Positions 1-12,177 of a stretch of DNA of 64,000 bases are shown here, piece by piece (within the stretch, counting starts at the first letter, position 1; each line of letters opens with the position of its first letter). The stretch covers positions 41,627,927 through 41,691,926 of the forward strand of contig OX104119.1 of assembly GCA_944474755.1 (NCBI GenBank), in the 5' to 3' direction. The translations under genes were made by a program, and so were the position numbers. Origin of the DNA: Limnoperna fortunei (lineage: Eukaryota > Mollusca > Bivalvia > Mytilida > Modiolidae). The notes beneath the pieces are model-generated. The model ran no database searches. It had not been told where the DNA came from and saw only the letters and a list, made by a program, of their open reading frames with translations.

Positions 1-255
1 CAAAATAAAAGAATCAAAAACAAATAAATCCGTCGTCATAATAGAGGACTGATCGGGTAACATAATTTGCCGTTTCAATAGAATACGTGCAACATTTCTC
101 CATCAATAGTCAAGATACAAAGAAACGTTTTCAATATATTACAACATTATATTATTACATATTACGACATCTTATAAGCTTTACTAAAACCAAGTATACA
201 CAGAACAGTTTAAATGTTATTGTTATATGTATATTATTTTATAAATTTAAAATAC

Positions 256-356
256 CATAGCAAGTATTTTCAGACCTATTTCCTCGACAGGAAAACTCAG
301 CACGGCTATTCTTGCAAGCCCATTGTTGTAACATGGGTTACTATAGCAATGGTTTG
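256..356 (-). pseudogene. EGF-like exon, broken by a 10-bp deletion
   Basis: On the minus strand an AG acceptor (ending at 357) and a GT donor (255-254) flank 101 nt that match the intact 111-nt EGF exon at 42,260-42,370. The first half reads CYSNPCYNNG in the EGF frame. A 10-bp deletion then shifts the frame, and the second half reads SCRGNRSENTC in another frame. The splice borders survive while the reading frame does not, so this exon would break any transcript that includes it. Confidence 0.75.
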
Positions 357-1964
357 CTGTATTTTACAAATGAATTTAGCTGACAAATTGTGTACGTTTA
401 TTTTATTATAAAGTCTATTTTGAACAACATAAATCATAGTCAGTTTATCTTCTTCATGCAACACAATTGTAAAGTCTGAATTTATCATCATATGTTATGT
501 TTGTATGGTTCAAATATCCAATTAAATGCTTGTGGTGACATTATGCTTTCATTTGCGCTCCATAAGTATCTTTGGAATTATCTCCCTTGACGCTAACAAA
601 ATAAGTGAAAATGTGGTTTATTTTCTCTGTTTCAATCTCACAATTTGTTTGGAATTTTGGACAACTACAGTGTATGTATAAATTATTTAGCCTATTCTAG
701 TCAGGATGTAAAGTTAACAATTATATTCGATAGATAATTTTATAATTTGGAGTCATTTTTAGTGCTTTAAAAGATGACATGATTGCGTCGTCAATGTTCA
801 TATTTTTTCACATATTGGTTTAAATGGATAGACCTCCTTTTCTTTTGTCATTTTAAATACCCTTGGTCCTTATGAACTCTTCTTTTCTAATATTTTTTGC
901 GATTTTACTGGTTTTTCTCTACGGGTCATTTCCAAGAATTTTTTATGTACGGAAAGCCGAAGCACATAACATGAATGCTATTTTATTAAAATTTAGTATC
1001 GTTGTGGCTAAATTTATAGACCATCCAAAGAGAAAAATCTTAAAAATTAAATGGACATTTTGAAATATTGGTCTAACAATGTATTTTAAAATGAATCTTT
1101 AGTCGCATAAAACGTATAACTGACAACACAAACTAATTTTATCAGTTCAAAGTAAACCTCTGATATGCCTCTGCTGATAGACTGATAGTCATTGTCTAAA
1201 TTTACTGCTTTGAAATTTCGAGAATGATTTAAATTCTGATGTTTTTCTATTCGCAGGTGTAGATTTCCTTAGAAGATTCGAGGTAACGTTTTGGAATTCT
1301 AGTAATACATCTCTGCAACATCGTAATTTTCTGGATTTTCAATAATGTTTGGTTTGAGAGCCACTGACGAGTATGGATAGCAGGAAACGCTAGTCAGTCG
1401 TAGTCATATGAAACACCATGGCATATTTAATGACGTTTTATTTTTTTTATCCATAACAAGGTTTATTTAAGTTATCTATTTTTTATCAATGCAGCATTTA
1501 TTAACATTTTGTTGAAAGCTTTTGTTCGCATATTCAATGTATCGTGCCAATTCGAAAACAATAAATATTGTTTCATTTTTATATTGAATGTATTTCTTCG
1601 ATTTTTTTTGTTCTACCTGTAAGTTAAATGTCGTAAAATGGGAAGGTTCTGACAAGTTATATGTCTAATAGTTATTAAATGTCGTTTTTGAATAATACAA
1701 ACTTTTTTGAATGACTTGAATGTATCTGTATAATTATAAAATTACACAAAATTTATTTTAGTAATACTTTATATACCTATACCTATTCCATACGCATACA
1801 AGATAAAAAATGTAGTCATTTCAAAAAGTAAACGCAAGTTTATAAACCGTCAAAAAATGTTTAAAGGGAATTTTTTTAAACATATTATGTTAACACGTAC
1901 ATGACGTATTGCTTATGTGGAAAGCAATACACATTTAAATGATGTAGCTATTTATATTAATCTC
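357..1964. other. AT-rich DNA, no gene seen
   Basis: No exon, repeat family or RNA gene is recognised here. It separates two relic EGF exons and is probably former intron. The short open frames have no recognisable protein features. Confidence 0.5.
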
Positions 1965-2077
1965 ACTGTGCAAGTTCTCCATTCAATTACATACACAAAA
2001 CGTTTTTTGTTGCCATAGATATCCAAATTCTATATCCGTAGTCCCCCCATTCAGGAATTCAATTTTTGCTACATGAT
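1965..2077 (-). pseudogene. EGF-like exon remnant
   Basis: Read on the minus strand, this aligns with the intact EGF exon at 43,025-43,135. The shared segments encode the region around a GGTC-type third cysteine, the LD-YGN stretch and the W-GE-C end. In this copy several cysteine codons are lost, there are in-frame stops and the frame changes at least once. It is the second relic of the EGF block of the decayed paralogue. Confidence 0.6.
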
Positions 2078-2774
2078 CAGTCAATAATAGTATAAAAATC
2101 AACATTATGAAATAAATAGACACAATTATTGTACTGTTTTTAAATTTTCATAATTACAAATGTTTGCTGTTAAGCACTGCTTCGAATTGTTAAGTTTTAT
2201 TATGAAGTAAAGCGTGCGTTACAAAATCATTTATATTGTGTTTCAGTCAAATACTTATTATATAAATTGTTGAAACTGCATGAATTAATGTTATCTAAGT
2301 GATAGTTGATAAAATTGCTCTATTAATTTTGTCCATTCCCACCAATCGTAACACATCGCCCATTTCCGTCAATGGTCGCAAAAGTGACCTCGGAGGAAAT
2401 TGATCTCCATTTTGAATAATTTTCAGTTATTATAAAAGAGTCTAGTGCATCATATCTTTGTTTATAAAGTTTCGGTTTCTTCATTTGATTTGCTCGTCTT
2501 TACTGGATAGCTCAATGTTACTGATGACAAACGAATGCATATTATCAAAACCTTTTCCGGGAAGGAACGTTTTTGCACTTAGCAAATTTAAGTTTTTAAA
2601 AAAAAGATAAATTTGCCTTTTAAGTTCGGGTACGATATTACATGTGAAGTTAAATAATTTAAGGGTAATATATGTTCTAGCATTTAAATTGTGTTGCCGT
2701 GTAAACAGGCTAACCGTATCACATTTAGACTACTTTTTTGTTCGATGTCCATACAAGTACCTCAGAGATTCCAT
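2078..2774. other. AT-rich DNA, no gene seen
   Basis: Nothing recognisable. Probably former intron of the decayed LRR-EGF copy. Confidence 0.4.
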
Positions 2775-2920
2775 AATAACCAGAAACGAAATTAACTGAG
2801 GTGATCCGATTGCATTCCCACAACTGTATAGATTTACAGCGACCACATTATAATTTGAGATACTTGTCACATTGATGGAAAACTCCTATATTGTTTTTTA
2901 ACAAACTAGCAGCAAATAAT
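2775..2920 (-). pseudogene. LRR plus LRRCT-like remnant with an in-frame stop
   Basis: After an AG acceptor (2922-2921) the minus strand reads an LRR-like stretch, SLLKNNIGVFHQCDKYLKL. A TAA stop (2848-2850) follows, and then in the same frame CGRCKSIQLWECNR. The last part corresponds to CDCKHIWLWEWTR of the intact LRRCT exon at 43.5-43.66 kb. Both the LRR and the cysteine-rich cap are recognisable but degraded: the CDC motif has become CGRC and a stop separates the two modules. Unlike the intact gene, LRR and LRRCT are contiguous here. Confidence 0.55.
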
Positions 2921-4828
2921 CTATAATCAACAGTAAAATTAGATACTGGCGTCGTGGCTATATAGTACCGTGTCCGCTTTAATATATAGTCTAATAAACT
3001 GGTAGGAGATTTCTCATGTTCGTTCAATATCAATATATACTTTTTACAGTATGCAATATAAAATGCTTTTGCCATGTTTAGTTTGATTTATAAACAAACA
3101 CCAATTTTAACTGTGACACACATACACGTCAGAATACACAAAACCCAGCAAAAACCAAATGATGTGTCCAAAAAGAATTTAGTTTTCTTGCTATACTTAC
3201 TGAAATGTTAATTCTTAGAGACTAATATTTTTTATTGTTGCGTCAAATATACACATCTAAAACGTTTTAATGTAACAGGAACAATTAACTTCACGTATAG
3301 ACAATGCATATTTAAAGGTATATACGGGGGCATGCATCACCATACTGTCAGATATTGAATAACGTCATGCTGAGCAAAAGTGTCTATATATTGCAGAAAA
3401 TTCTAATCAACAACATTTAACTATGATTTTTTATATTGAATCATAGCATTCATTTTTGTAAATCTATACTGAATACATGTTTAACAATAAAATCATCAGT
3501 TTTAAGTTTTATAAGCGAGAAAAAAGAAAACCTTCGTTGTATTTAAGTCGCTTAAGGTATGTGTAATTTCATTAGTGATGTCAGGGAATTCTTGTTATTA
3601 CATGGACTCAGTTTTCGTGTAAAACTGATGTACGATGGCATACCGCAGGCATTGTTGATCTAACACTAAATACCTTTTGACTACCTTTATAAAAAAGCCT
3701 GAAGTTATTAATACTACATGTAAAATGTTTACTAATATAAAATAAGTGTGGGCCATAAAAAAATTGTCATTTTTTCTCAACACTCACAAAAAATTAGACC
3801 ACACTTTAATTATGTTTTAACGTCATTTGAAGTAAACGGAAAACCAATTGAATGATGCAAAAAACGGAAAAAGCAGGCATAATGTATTTTATAAAAAAAA
3901 CAAAAGTGCAAAAATACTTTCAAAATTTCATCTATACATATGTTATAGTTACGACCAAATTGTTAAAAAAATATCAGACTGTTTTGACTGTTTAAGTTGT
4001 TTATTTTATGTTTACTCTCCGCGATTATTTTGTTTTAAAATTGTGCTTTCTTGTTTTGATATACGTTGTACATTCATATTAGTTAAATGTGCCTCGATGT
4101 TTTTTTTAAATAATTTTCAAACATCATAAACACTTTTTTAGTGAACACGATATTTAAGCGCATTTAATTGCTATTTGGCGATATTGATACATGTATAAGA
4201 TGTTTATTAAGGCTTTCCACTTCAGTTATTTTGAAATATAGTTGTATTGATTATTTAAGATCATATAAAAATGTAAAGTTCGTTTAATTTTGTTACCAAC
4301 TTTGCATTTAGTTTCAATTTCGTACGTTTAAAATAATGCAATTTGTCTTGGCAAATTGTATCGTTAAATCTTTGAGTCAGTAAATATAAACAAATTAGTG
4401 TGCATATACTATTATTATAAATTTACGATATGCACCTAATAGAAATCCACTCCAGCAATGGTTCAAATTAGATAAAACCACATTGGACAATCATACGATG
4501 TTTTATTTTTTTGTTAAATCCACAGAAAAGAACATTGATTTGGAAGGCCAAGTGTTTAAGGTGAATAGTCTGTAATTGCTCACGTTGTTGTCATAACTGA
4601 TGTTGCGTTTCGTGTCTCACTGCGCAACTAAATTTTTTATTGACAAAGAATTTGCACTAAAACAAATGTAAACCGTAAAACAATATGTTTGTTTTGAAAT
4701 GCTTTTGGTTTATTATTTACAATAATCTCTGTACATCCCTTTATTAAGCAGCATTTTGTAAATTAATATAAATTTATGTCTACACTTTTTTCCTCGGCTT
4801 GAAAAGAGCACAGTACAGAACATAGAAG
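2921..4828. other. AT-rich DNA, no gene seen
   Basis: No repeat family or convincing exon. It is likely former intron of the decayed LRR-EGF copy. Several open frames of 60-90 codons exist on both strands but lack domain features. Confidence 0.4.
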
Positions 4829-4893
4829 GTTTAATATGTTTGCTAATCCACTTAGTGGTGGCATGACAAAAGCTGATTTATAATTTGGGAGGT
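4829..4893 (-). pseudogene. Possible LRR exon remnant
   Basis: An AG acceptor preceded by TGTATTTT is followed on the minus strand by LPNYKSAF-PPLSGLANILNL, which resembles the L-N-F-GL-L-L pattern of an LRR. It is in phase 1 rather than the phase 2 used by the intact LRR exons, and no matching donor is clear. Weak evidence. Confidence 0.25.
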
Positions 4894-5042
4894 CTAAAAT
4901 ACACTTTTGGTAAAAACAGATGTTATAACTGAAATGGTAATCCCACAATAGCACGTATAATGTAGCGACTAGTTTTGAAGTGTACCAAATATCGGTTATA
5001 ATCTTCTGTAATTTAGTAATCCCTATTGTTTACGCTAGTTAC

Positions 5043-5201
5043 GTAGACTACAATATAAGGTAAGTTTGTTGGAATGCTGCCACTGTCGAAGCAGTCAATG
5101 ATAACTCCGGATGAGAATGTCGAACAAGAGCATTGATCTAGACAAGCTGACATGATACCGAAGTATAGATCTAGAATAACGACAGTTATTATAAACTGCA
5201 T
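5043..5201 (-). CDS. Signal peptide plus LRRNT first exon
   Basis: The frame starts at ATG (5,199-5,201) with a hydrophobic segment of about 15 residues (FIITVVILDLYFGI), a likely signal peptide. It continues as CLDQCSCSTFSSGVIIDC and then SGSIPTNLPYIVVYV. The C-x3-C-x-C-(9)-DC spacing and the following IP-NLP match the LRR N-terminal cap (LRRNT). A GT follows at 5,042-5,041, but this gives phase 0 rather than the phase 2 needed to join the LRR exons of this family, so the exact 3' border is uncertain. The exon is intact while its downstream relatives are broken. It could be the live 5' end of an altered gene or the last intact part of a pseudogene. Confidence 0.6.
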
Positions 5202-6361
5202 TCTACTGCGTTGAAACGATCAATCTTCAATTAAAACATAGAGAGCAATACATTTTACGCAGTCAGGTAATAAAAAGTACAGATGTTTAAAACTATTTAT
5301 GTCTGCTGGTAGTTTGCTTATTTGCTTTGGTTTCTTTTTCTGAATAAGGATTTGCATTATCTTGCAGTTTTATAATTTAATTCAGTTTAATAGTAGTAGA
5401 AAGTTAAAAAATGTAAGTTATTGGCATTAACTCTTGGACTGCAAAAAGCATTCAGCAAAGAAACTTTATAGGTGTTACTAAGTAATTAATGGTCCAACAG
5501 ATAACATAAAACAACTTTATGCGGTTGAACTGTCCCTCATATTTCTAATTTTAGTGAATAGTGAAAAAGAATAAACATTGCATGTGCAACAAAAAAATAA
5601 TTAACGAAATTCTGGATTACCCGTGAAATATGCTCACTCTGACTCAGAGTCAAATTAAATGCATAAGTCTCATTTTTCAATATATTTTCGAAACATTTTT
5701 AATTGACAAAAGGATATATATTGAATGGTAAACAAAGAATATATATTTAATGGAAAAATAAACAGGTGTATGATGAATGACATAAGTTGTGTTCCACGTT
5801 TTTCAATTTTTGGTCTTTAACCGATTAGACAAGTAATCGTGTCTTTGTTTTCGTGGCAACAACGTAGGTTCGATGTAAATCATTCCAAAGACAAAGTACA
5901 GAACGTAGTTACCATTTTTTTATTATTCTATAATTGTATCCGTTTGTAACTCAAAAATTGTTATTTGATAGAAAAATATTTCTAAACTTTTTTTTGAAAC
6001 AAATGAGTTTGCAAGAACTTTATATTCTAAACATTTGTAGTGACTTCTGTGGTGTAAATATATAAAATGTGTTACTGTAATCAATTATTGATTATTTCAG
6101 TCATACATGTCGCCTAAAGAAATATGAGCACAGGTACCAACTATTTGTGGCTTCATGTAATGTGACTTATTTATGAAAAATGTTACTGGAATTAACATTA
6201 ATTACAATTTAAACTAAGACTTTAATTTAATAAGGAACAAATATATATGTTAGAAACAATAGCGAACATGATATAATTTTCATCTAGGCCAATGTGTAAG
6301 CTATAATATGATATCATCACGTAATGATATCATTATTAATTAACTAGTCAAATTATCTCAT
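5202..6361. other. AT-rich intergenic DNA, nothing recognised
   Basis: This would hold the promoter of the LRRNT-bearing gene copy if that copy is transcribed. No TATA box or other element can be defended from one sequence. Confidence 0.4.
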
Positions 6362-6431
6362 GCCAATACAGGTTGCAATTAGGTTAATACAGGTCGGACT
6401 AGGCCAATACAGGGCGAATCAGGCCGATACC
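6362..6431 (+). repeat. Short tandem repeat, about 20-bp unit
   Basis: About 3.5 imperfect copies of a unit built on GCCAATACAGG plus a variable spacer ending in TAG or CAG. Copies start near 6,362, 6,383, 6,403 and 6,423. Confidence 0.7.
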
Positions 6432-6504
6432 GATATCGTACTTGTTAATTCCTTATATGACTGGTTCAGCAAAATATATCATATTGGCAGTTTAACTGTT
6501 ATTT

Positions 6505-6720
6505 AAGCGAATAACTCGACGAGTGTCTAATTAGAGGCAGGCACTGCTTACTCGTCCGGAGCACCTGAGTGCACCCATGGTTTTTATTGGGTTCGGGTTA
6601 CTCTCTTTCTGTGTTTTATGTTTTTGATTTTTGTGTTGTGTTTGTTTATATCCGGATTTGTAACTGTCCCTTGGTTTTTGGCTCTTGTTGTTCGGTCGGT
6701 TTTCTTTGCTACTTTCTTAA
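6505..6720 (+). mobile_element. 3'-terminal fragment of a retroelement
   Basis: About 210 bp, including CGGAGCACCTGAGTGCACCC, a T/G-rich stretch, TATCCGGAT and TTGTTGTTCGGTCGG, is repeated at 60,800-61,012. There it follows directly after a decayed reverse-transcriptase reading frame. I take both as the 3' untranslated end of one retroelement family; this copy is heavily 5'-truncated. Confidence 0.7.
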
Positions 6721-8721
6721 GCGAATAGTATAGTAGTTCATTAATAATAATATATCATCAATGATGAATACAACTGATCCCCGAGGTCAGTTTACATAGA
6801 TATGAGGTGACAACCGTTGATTGCGGGTAGTTTATTCAAAATATGAAAAATGTATACATTGTCATGATTGTGTGTAATGTTGGAAGCAGATTATATAAAA
6901 CATTGCATTTAAATAATGCATTAATTGCCTAAAAGATGTAATTATTTTAGTATTGCGAAATAATTCTAGTTCAGACATTCCTTAACCGTAAATCTCTAGT
7001 TATTGAATGAAATAAATATTTTCAAGACTATAAAGAAAGCAGAGATAAATTGATATAGTTTTACTTTCTAAATACATCTTGATTGATAAATTATTTTCAT
7101 TTTGTTTGCAAATACATGACCCAGTAATGATTAAAAGAAATGAAGGTTTAAAAACAAGAACCCGTCAGAATATCCGAATTAGGATTTTCAACTTATGTCT
7201 ATTCCGACATCATCATTTATTAACATTTTTTAACAAATATCTAATTAAAATTGCAGCAGTTCGTATAAGTGCATTGTATTATTTAATTCAGCATTTGTAC
7301 TTCTGTCCCGATATTAACAATTGTAAGAATGATTCCATTTTAAACCATGATTGATACATACACTCAACGAAATAAAGTCCTTTTATGAGGGAATAATTCT
7401 AGGCCTTATATAATCCAAACGTGTACACAAATGCGGGACATAATTTCATGATTTAGAATTTAAAAAATTGAAATTAACGTAAATTCTTCATTAAGATTAG
7501 ATAAATAACATAGACATAAATTCATGCATTAAAGTCATAATTATTAAACACAAGCGCATATGACATGTATTACACATCTACACTTGCTTTATTATGCAAG
7601 AAAAGATTAACATAGACATGCCTTACAACTTTTCTAATTATATTTTAACCATTTAAATCAGTTACCAATGTGAAAACTAATTCACTGTTAAAATCCAAAC
7701 GTTGGGATGTAAAACACGTACTTAATACTTCTATAAATTAAATCCACTCATTGATAGTTTTCAATATGCATACGGGACAAAATAATTATGTTTTCTCGTG
7801 TGGTTTAAATGCAAAGTTTTGAAGATATTTATATTTCTATTATGTTGAAGAAATCGATGTCTAGTCTTCATGGTTATCAATGTAAACAAAATGTATCAAA
7901 CAAAATGGATAAATTTTGTCTATTAATTTCAGTTTTTAAATTAATGGTCTATCTGGATAAAGTGAGATTACTACATTTTATGTTTTGAAACTAAAATACA
8001 TATTTGTGTTAAGGTCATTTTAAGATAAACATTTACAAACCAAATACAAGTTTTTATCCTGCAATGATTTGATTTGCTGTACAACAAAAGTAGCCGAATT
8101 AATTCTTGCTTTATTTCTGCAGTGACAAATAAAATCTCCCTTTGTCCTTTTCTACAATTATTTAGTATTATGTTCTTGTTTACGGCATTTCGTCGAATAC
8201 GATTTTTGTTTTAAAAATTTTAAAAAGGTGTTAAATCCATTTTCGCATCCCAGTATAAAACAATATTCGTTTATTGTTATTGTCGGAAAATATCAAGTTT
8301 ATTTGCACTCGCCTGGAAATAGGTGGTAACAAATGACAAACAGAGCCTCTCGTTTCTACCTGTACATGTTTTAAGGCTTGTATAAATAAATGTTTTCTAT
8401 TATAACAATGAATGATTATTGTATATGAGAAAACATAGGAATTCCAATTTAAATTATATTTACACACCCTTCAGTTCTGACTTCTGTCTGAATTTTACCT
8501 TTTAAGCGTTACTTGTGCTATACTATGTGTATTTTAATGCGTTTACCTGCGCATAACTAGGAAGTATAACGTCTTTAGTCAAATGACAAATTTTTATTTG
8601 AAAAACTTCACAGTTACTCTTAATATATGCACAATTTTTGTAAGGGATAAAATAATGGCTTTGTTAAACGTTGCATTAGATGATGTTTACATAGTACATA
8701 TTTTGCTCTTGGAATTTGTTT
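6721..8721. other. AT-rich intergenic DNA, nothing recognised
   Basis: A 91-codon frame at 7,079-7,354 (+) has no recognisable domain or splice context and is not called as a gene. Confidence 0.4.
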
Positions 8722-8768
8722 GAATGGTGTTTTAACGCCACTTTCAGCAATTTTCTAGCTATATTAAA
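8722..8768 (-). mobile_element. SINE 3'-end fragment
   Basis: GAATGGTGTTTTAACGCCAC followed by TTTCAGCAATTTTCTAGCTAT is the reverse complement of the 3' domain of the SINE family at 11.9, 42.5 and 44.9 kb (ATAGCTGAAAAATTGCTGAA, then GTGGCGTTAAA). Only the terminal ~47 bp remain. Confidence 0.75.
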
Positions 8769-10804
8769 CCGAACTGAAATTCATCTACGATAAGATCACT
8801 AGGGTCACCGGCATTAAGGCTAAAACAACTTTTCGACGAACTAGCTTTGATTCTTTATATTCTCATTTAAACCCATAAAAAACATAGACAAGACTGATGA
8901 AGCCCATAGCGAAATACGGATTCTCATAAAAAAACATATTTTAGGCAACCAATAATCTTTCAATAATGTCCTTTTCAAAGTCAGATATGTACACATGTAT
9001 CACGCAAGGTGCAACAATGTTGCACGTATATACATTAACAACGTCAACATCTTACGTCTTGCTATATGTCAATTTCACGCTTTGAAACCTTTTATCTGAC
9101 ATCGAGCGTGTCTTCTGGGAAAAAAAAGTTTTATGATCAAGAACATGTTAAAAGTGGAAATAAAAATAAAAGTCGCAAATGCATTGTGTTTAAAAAAATA
9201 TAAATATGATATAAATAAAATCGGCTTTATATTGGCCGCAAAACAAATGTCATTAAACACCGTAAAATATTTGCAGAGCGTAACACATTTATATATTTAG
9301 AACAAAAAATAGCTCACGTTTTAGGCTAAAGAGTTCCGATGAATGTTTATTATCTATTATTATCTAAGTTATTATTAGCCAATATAATGTTGTTGTTATG
9401 TGATTACTAGAATTGCATTTGAATGTGTAACAACAACGAGTTGTCGTCTAAACTGCATATACTCTTATAAAAACACAAATAACGGTACATGATTTACATG
9501 TCACATTTACATTAGCTAATTACACAGGTTCAAATAAACTAATTATTAACGGTTAAGTATCAACATAAATACAAATAATACAATATATAAAAATACTTAC
9601 GGTTTTTTCAGTTTACCATAACGTTTAAAAACTTTTATCTAAATGTCTCTGCATGCAGAAGCTTTTATATATGACTAAACACAACAGCGTAAGAGACATC
9701 GACAAAAAAAACGTTTGTTAAAAGCGTAAAGTTATGATACTATTCATATGATGATATGATGTTTAGTAAACCGTCAGTGAAAAATGGTAATAGTAAATAT
9801 AAATATATTTCTTGAATTGCAAATGAATAAAGACATTTCATTAAAATGTTGTATCGAATTGTAAAAGTATTAGAATATAAAATAACACCGATGCTTTATA
9901 TAAGATATAAAAAGTTAGTAGTTATTAAACTTGGTTTTATTAAGAGTTTAGTTTTAATTAACAACTAGCGTGCATGTAAGTTAGAGGTCAAAACAAGAAA
10001 ACTGCCGTTTACCACCTTAAGTAAAACTAATACCAATGTACAACGTCACACAGGTATTATTACGTATTTGCCCATGTGCAAAGGGGATACTTTCAAATAT
10101 TGGAGACAGTCGTAGTACAAAAAAAAAACAAACAAAACATTAAAAAATAAATCCGCAATTAAGTGTTTCCAAAGAAGAATATTGCAGAGTACACAAGTAA
10201 TGACGCAAGAATCATAAAATAATGTAATAATGCATCAATATAGATAAATCGAAAGGATGAATACAAAAATGGATATTAGTAGCAAATAGTAAATAGAGAA
10301 AAACAGCAATGTCCTGGTTTGTGCTTTTTCTTTAAAAGAAGTACTAAAGTTGTCAGTTTCTCTACTTTTGAATGCTTAAACATTGTTCTAAGCAGAATAA
10401 TCTAACGCACACCACACATTTATCAGGTTGCTATCTAAAAAGTCAACCATTGCACGAAATGCACTTGTTATTAAATAGGATTTCCAAAATATTATATTTT
10501 AATTTCAACCTCCTATGAATGGATGGTAATATTTAGAAATGCGAAAAATACTAACACTCTTAGATTATGAGACAGAAGACACCTGATTTATGGCGAGAGT
10601 ATTGTTTATATTTTTTTTATTTCTCAAATTTCATTTATAATGAAAAAAAGAACGGTGTACATCAAGTTTAAATGTTTTAGATAACAATATTCCGTTACGG
10701 ATTTGTCTGATTTCAGTCTCTAAATGTTAGCATTAAGCAGTAGATATAAGCAGTTTCCTGTCTTGACACATAGTTACAGGTCACTGGTTTACATTACTCG
10801 TGCA
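8769..10804. other. AT-rich intergenic DNA, nothing recognised
   Basis: No coding, RNA or repeat signal beyond short A- and T-runs (for example near 10,120). Confidence 0.4.
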
Positions 10805-11918
10805 GAGTTTAGTTTAGTTTAAACATTTTTTATTGGTAAATTATACAAAATGGATTGGACACAAGTAAATGCATACTAAGGACGTCCTTTCCGCAATACA
10901 AAAAGTATACATTAAAGCAAAACACAAGGTACTAGAACGTGCATTGCACAATGTTTTGGGGTTAACTCACGAGTTTAGAAAGGGAAACAAGGGAAAATAA
11001 AGGGACATTGCTGATTTATGTTGGTCTATCAAAGAAAATAATTAAGTTATATCAAATCTTTCGGATCTCTTTATAATACTTTTCTGAATATGAGAATATA
11101 GGAATATTCTCATCATAAGAAAGATTCGAATCTCCATGCGTAATTATTGTAAGTAAACACGTGTAGGATTTTGAAGCGTTTAATGTATTTACAAGATGAG
11201 CTCTATGATGACGATAGAGAGGACACACTACAACATAGTGATTCGCGTCTTCTATTTGTGATCAACATCTACAAGAGGGATTTAAACAAGATTTGCTTTA
11301 TACATGTCGTTGTTTAAAAACGAAGCGGAACATCTTAACTGAGTGAGAATAATATTAAACTTCCGCGGGCCATAAGAAAAATGTCTTGGCACGTCACCTT
11401 TAGTCAGCCCTGTAGCTTTTAATGCATTAGTGAACGCTCCTATTGTAGGTGAGTTTCGAATAGAAAGGTCAAGGCTGTTCCAATGTCTAATAGTATTCGG
11501 AATGAAAAAGTTGTTTGTTACTGATAGTCTTCAAGAAGAAAGTAATATATCTTCTCCATTACGTAGAAGATAAGCACTTAGACTTTGAACTTTCGGAGGA
11601 ATGAAATTATTCAAATAATTAGGAGTATCATGGTTTTGTATTTTATAAATAAATTAAGACGCCCTTTGAGTCTTCTATCGGCCAATGTTTCCCACATATT
11701 TCATGATACAATGTCTGTAGTTTGGTAAATAAAGACAGTTCAGTTACAATTCGAGCGGCTTCTATGTGTAGTTGTTCAAGTTTGAAGACATTGCCGACGC
11801 TACAGTTGCACAGACTTCGTATGCATATTCAAACAAAAAAAAATGGTCTAATAAATGCAAGATATAGTTTTTCTAAATTATCACGACTAAGCTGATATTT
11901 CAGTCTTCTTAATACGTT
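10805..11918 (-). pseudogene. LINE (non-LTR retrotransposon) ORF2 C-terminus, decayed
   Basis: Minus-strand translation shows the C-terminal half of a CR1/Jockey-type ORF2 in several frames. Near 11.85-11.91 kb it reads RLKYQLSRDNLEKLYLAFIR. Near 11.66-11.78 kb it reads LEQLHIEAARIVTELS and WETLADRRLKGRLNLF. Near 11.45-11.52 kb it reads IPNTIRHWNSLDLSIRNSPT, and near 11.35-11.39 kb PRHFSYGPRKFNIILTQLRC. The order matches the post-catalytic (thumb/connection) region of such elements. Stops and frameshifts break it. At the element's 3' end (10,808-10,825) is an AAACT-type short tandem tail, common in CR1-like LINEs. The catalytic core is absent, so this copy cannot be autonomous. Confidence 0.75.
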
Positions 11919-11920
11919 GA

Positions 11921-12177
11921 GAGGGGCCTCGTTGGCCGAGTCGTTAAGGTAGTTTTTTCAACTATTGATCACGTAGTCCGTCTACACTGAGATTGCGGGT
12001 TCGATTTTCACTGCAGGCAGACTGTACTCGACTCCAATCTTAATTGACAAGTATTGCCAGTTTTCCTACCGCAGGTCGGGGGTTTTCTCTGGGTACTCCG
12101 GCTTCCTGCCTCCAATAAAAACTCATATAACTGTAAAATTGCTGAAAGTGACGTTAAACAACATCAAACAAACAATT
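11921..12177 (+). mobile_element. Full-length tRNA-derived SINE
   Basis: The 5' part looks like a tRNA-Ser/Leu-type promoter: an A-box-like TTGGCCGAGTCGTTAAGG and a B-box-like GGTTCGATTTTC about 60 bp later. The body (CTCGACTCCAATCTTAATTG, then CCGCAGGTCGGGGG and GGTACTCCGGCTTCC) and the 3' domain (GCTGAAAGTGACGTTAAACA) recur at 42.5, 44.9 and 60.1 kb. It ends in an (A)CAAACAA tail. It abuts the LINE relic on its left, and its tail runs straight into the first satellite unit on its right. Confidence 0.85.

Larger units (their letters stand above)
256..5201 (-). pseudogene. Decayed LRR-EGF gene copy (paralogue of the gene at 41-62 kb)
   Basis: Pieces of a minus-strand gene appear in the same domain order as the gene at 41-62 kb: LRRNT (5.1 kb), an LRR fused to an LRRCT-like segment (2.8-2.9 kb), then two EGF exons (2.0 and 0.3 kb). 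All except the LRRNT exon carry stops, frameshifts or lost cysteines. The two EGF remnants align at nucleotide level, over most of their length, with the intact EGF exons at 43.0 and 42.3 kb, in the same order. I infer a tandem duplicate of the LRR-EGF gene that has decayed. It could instead be a live gene whose other exons I cannot recognise, with these fragments as relic exons; the intact signal-peptide exon leaves that open. Confidence 0.6.

Noticed and set aside
6295..6345. Palindrome around ATGATATCAT as a regulatory site
   Set aside because: Short AT-rich palindromes are expected by chance here and nothing nearby gives it a role.
11930..12015. A functional tRNA-Ser/Leu gene
   Set aside because: A- and B-box-like words are present, but the cloverleaf is poor and the sequence continues into the SINE body shared by other copies, so it is the SINE promoter head.
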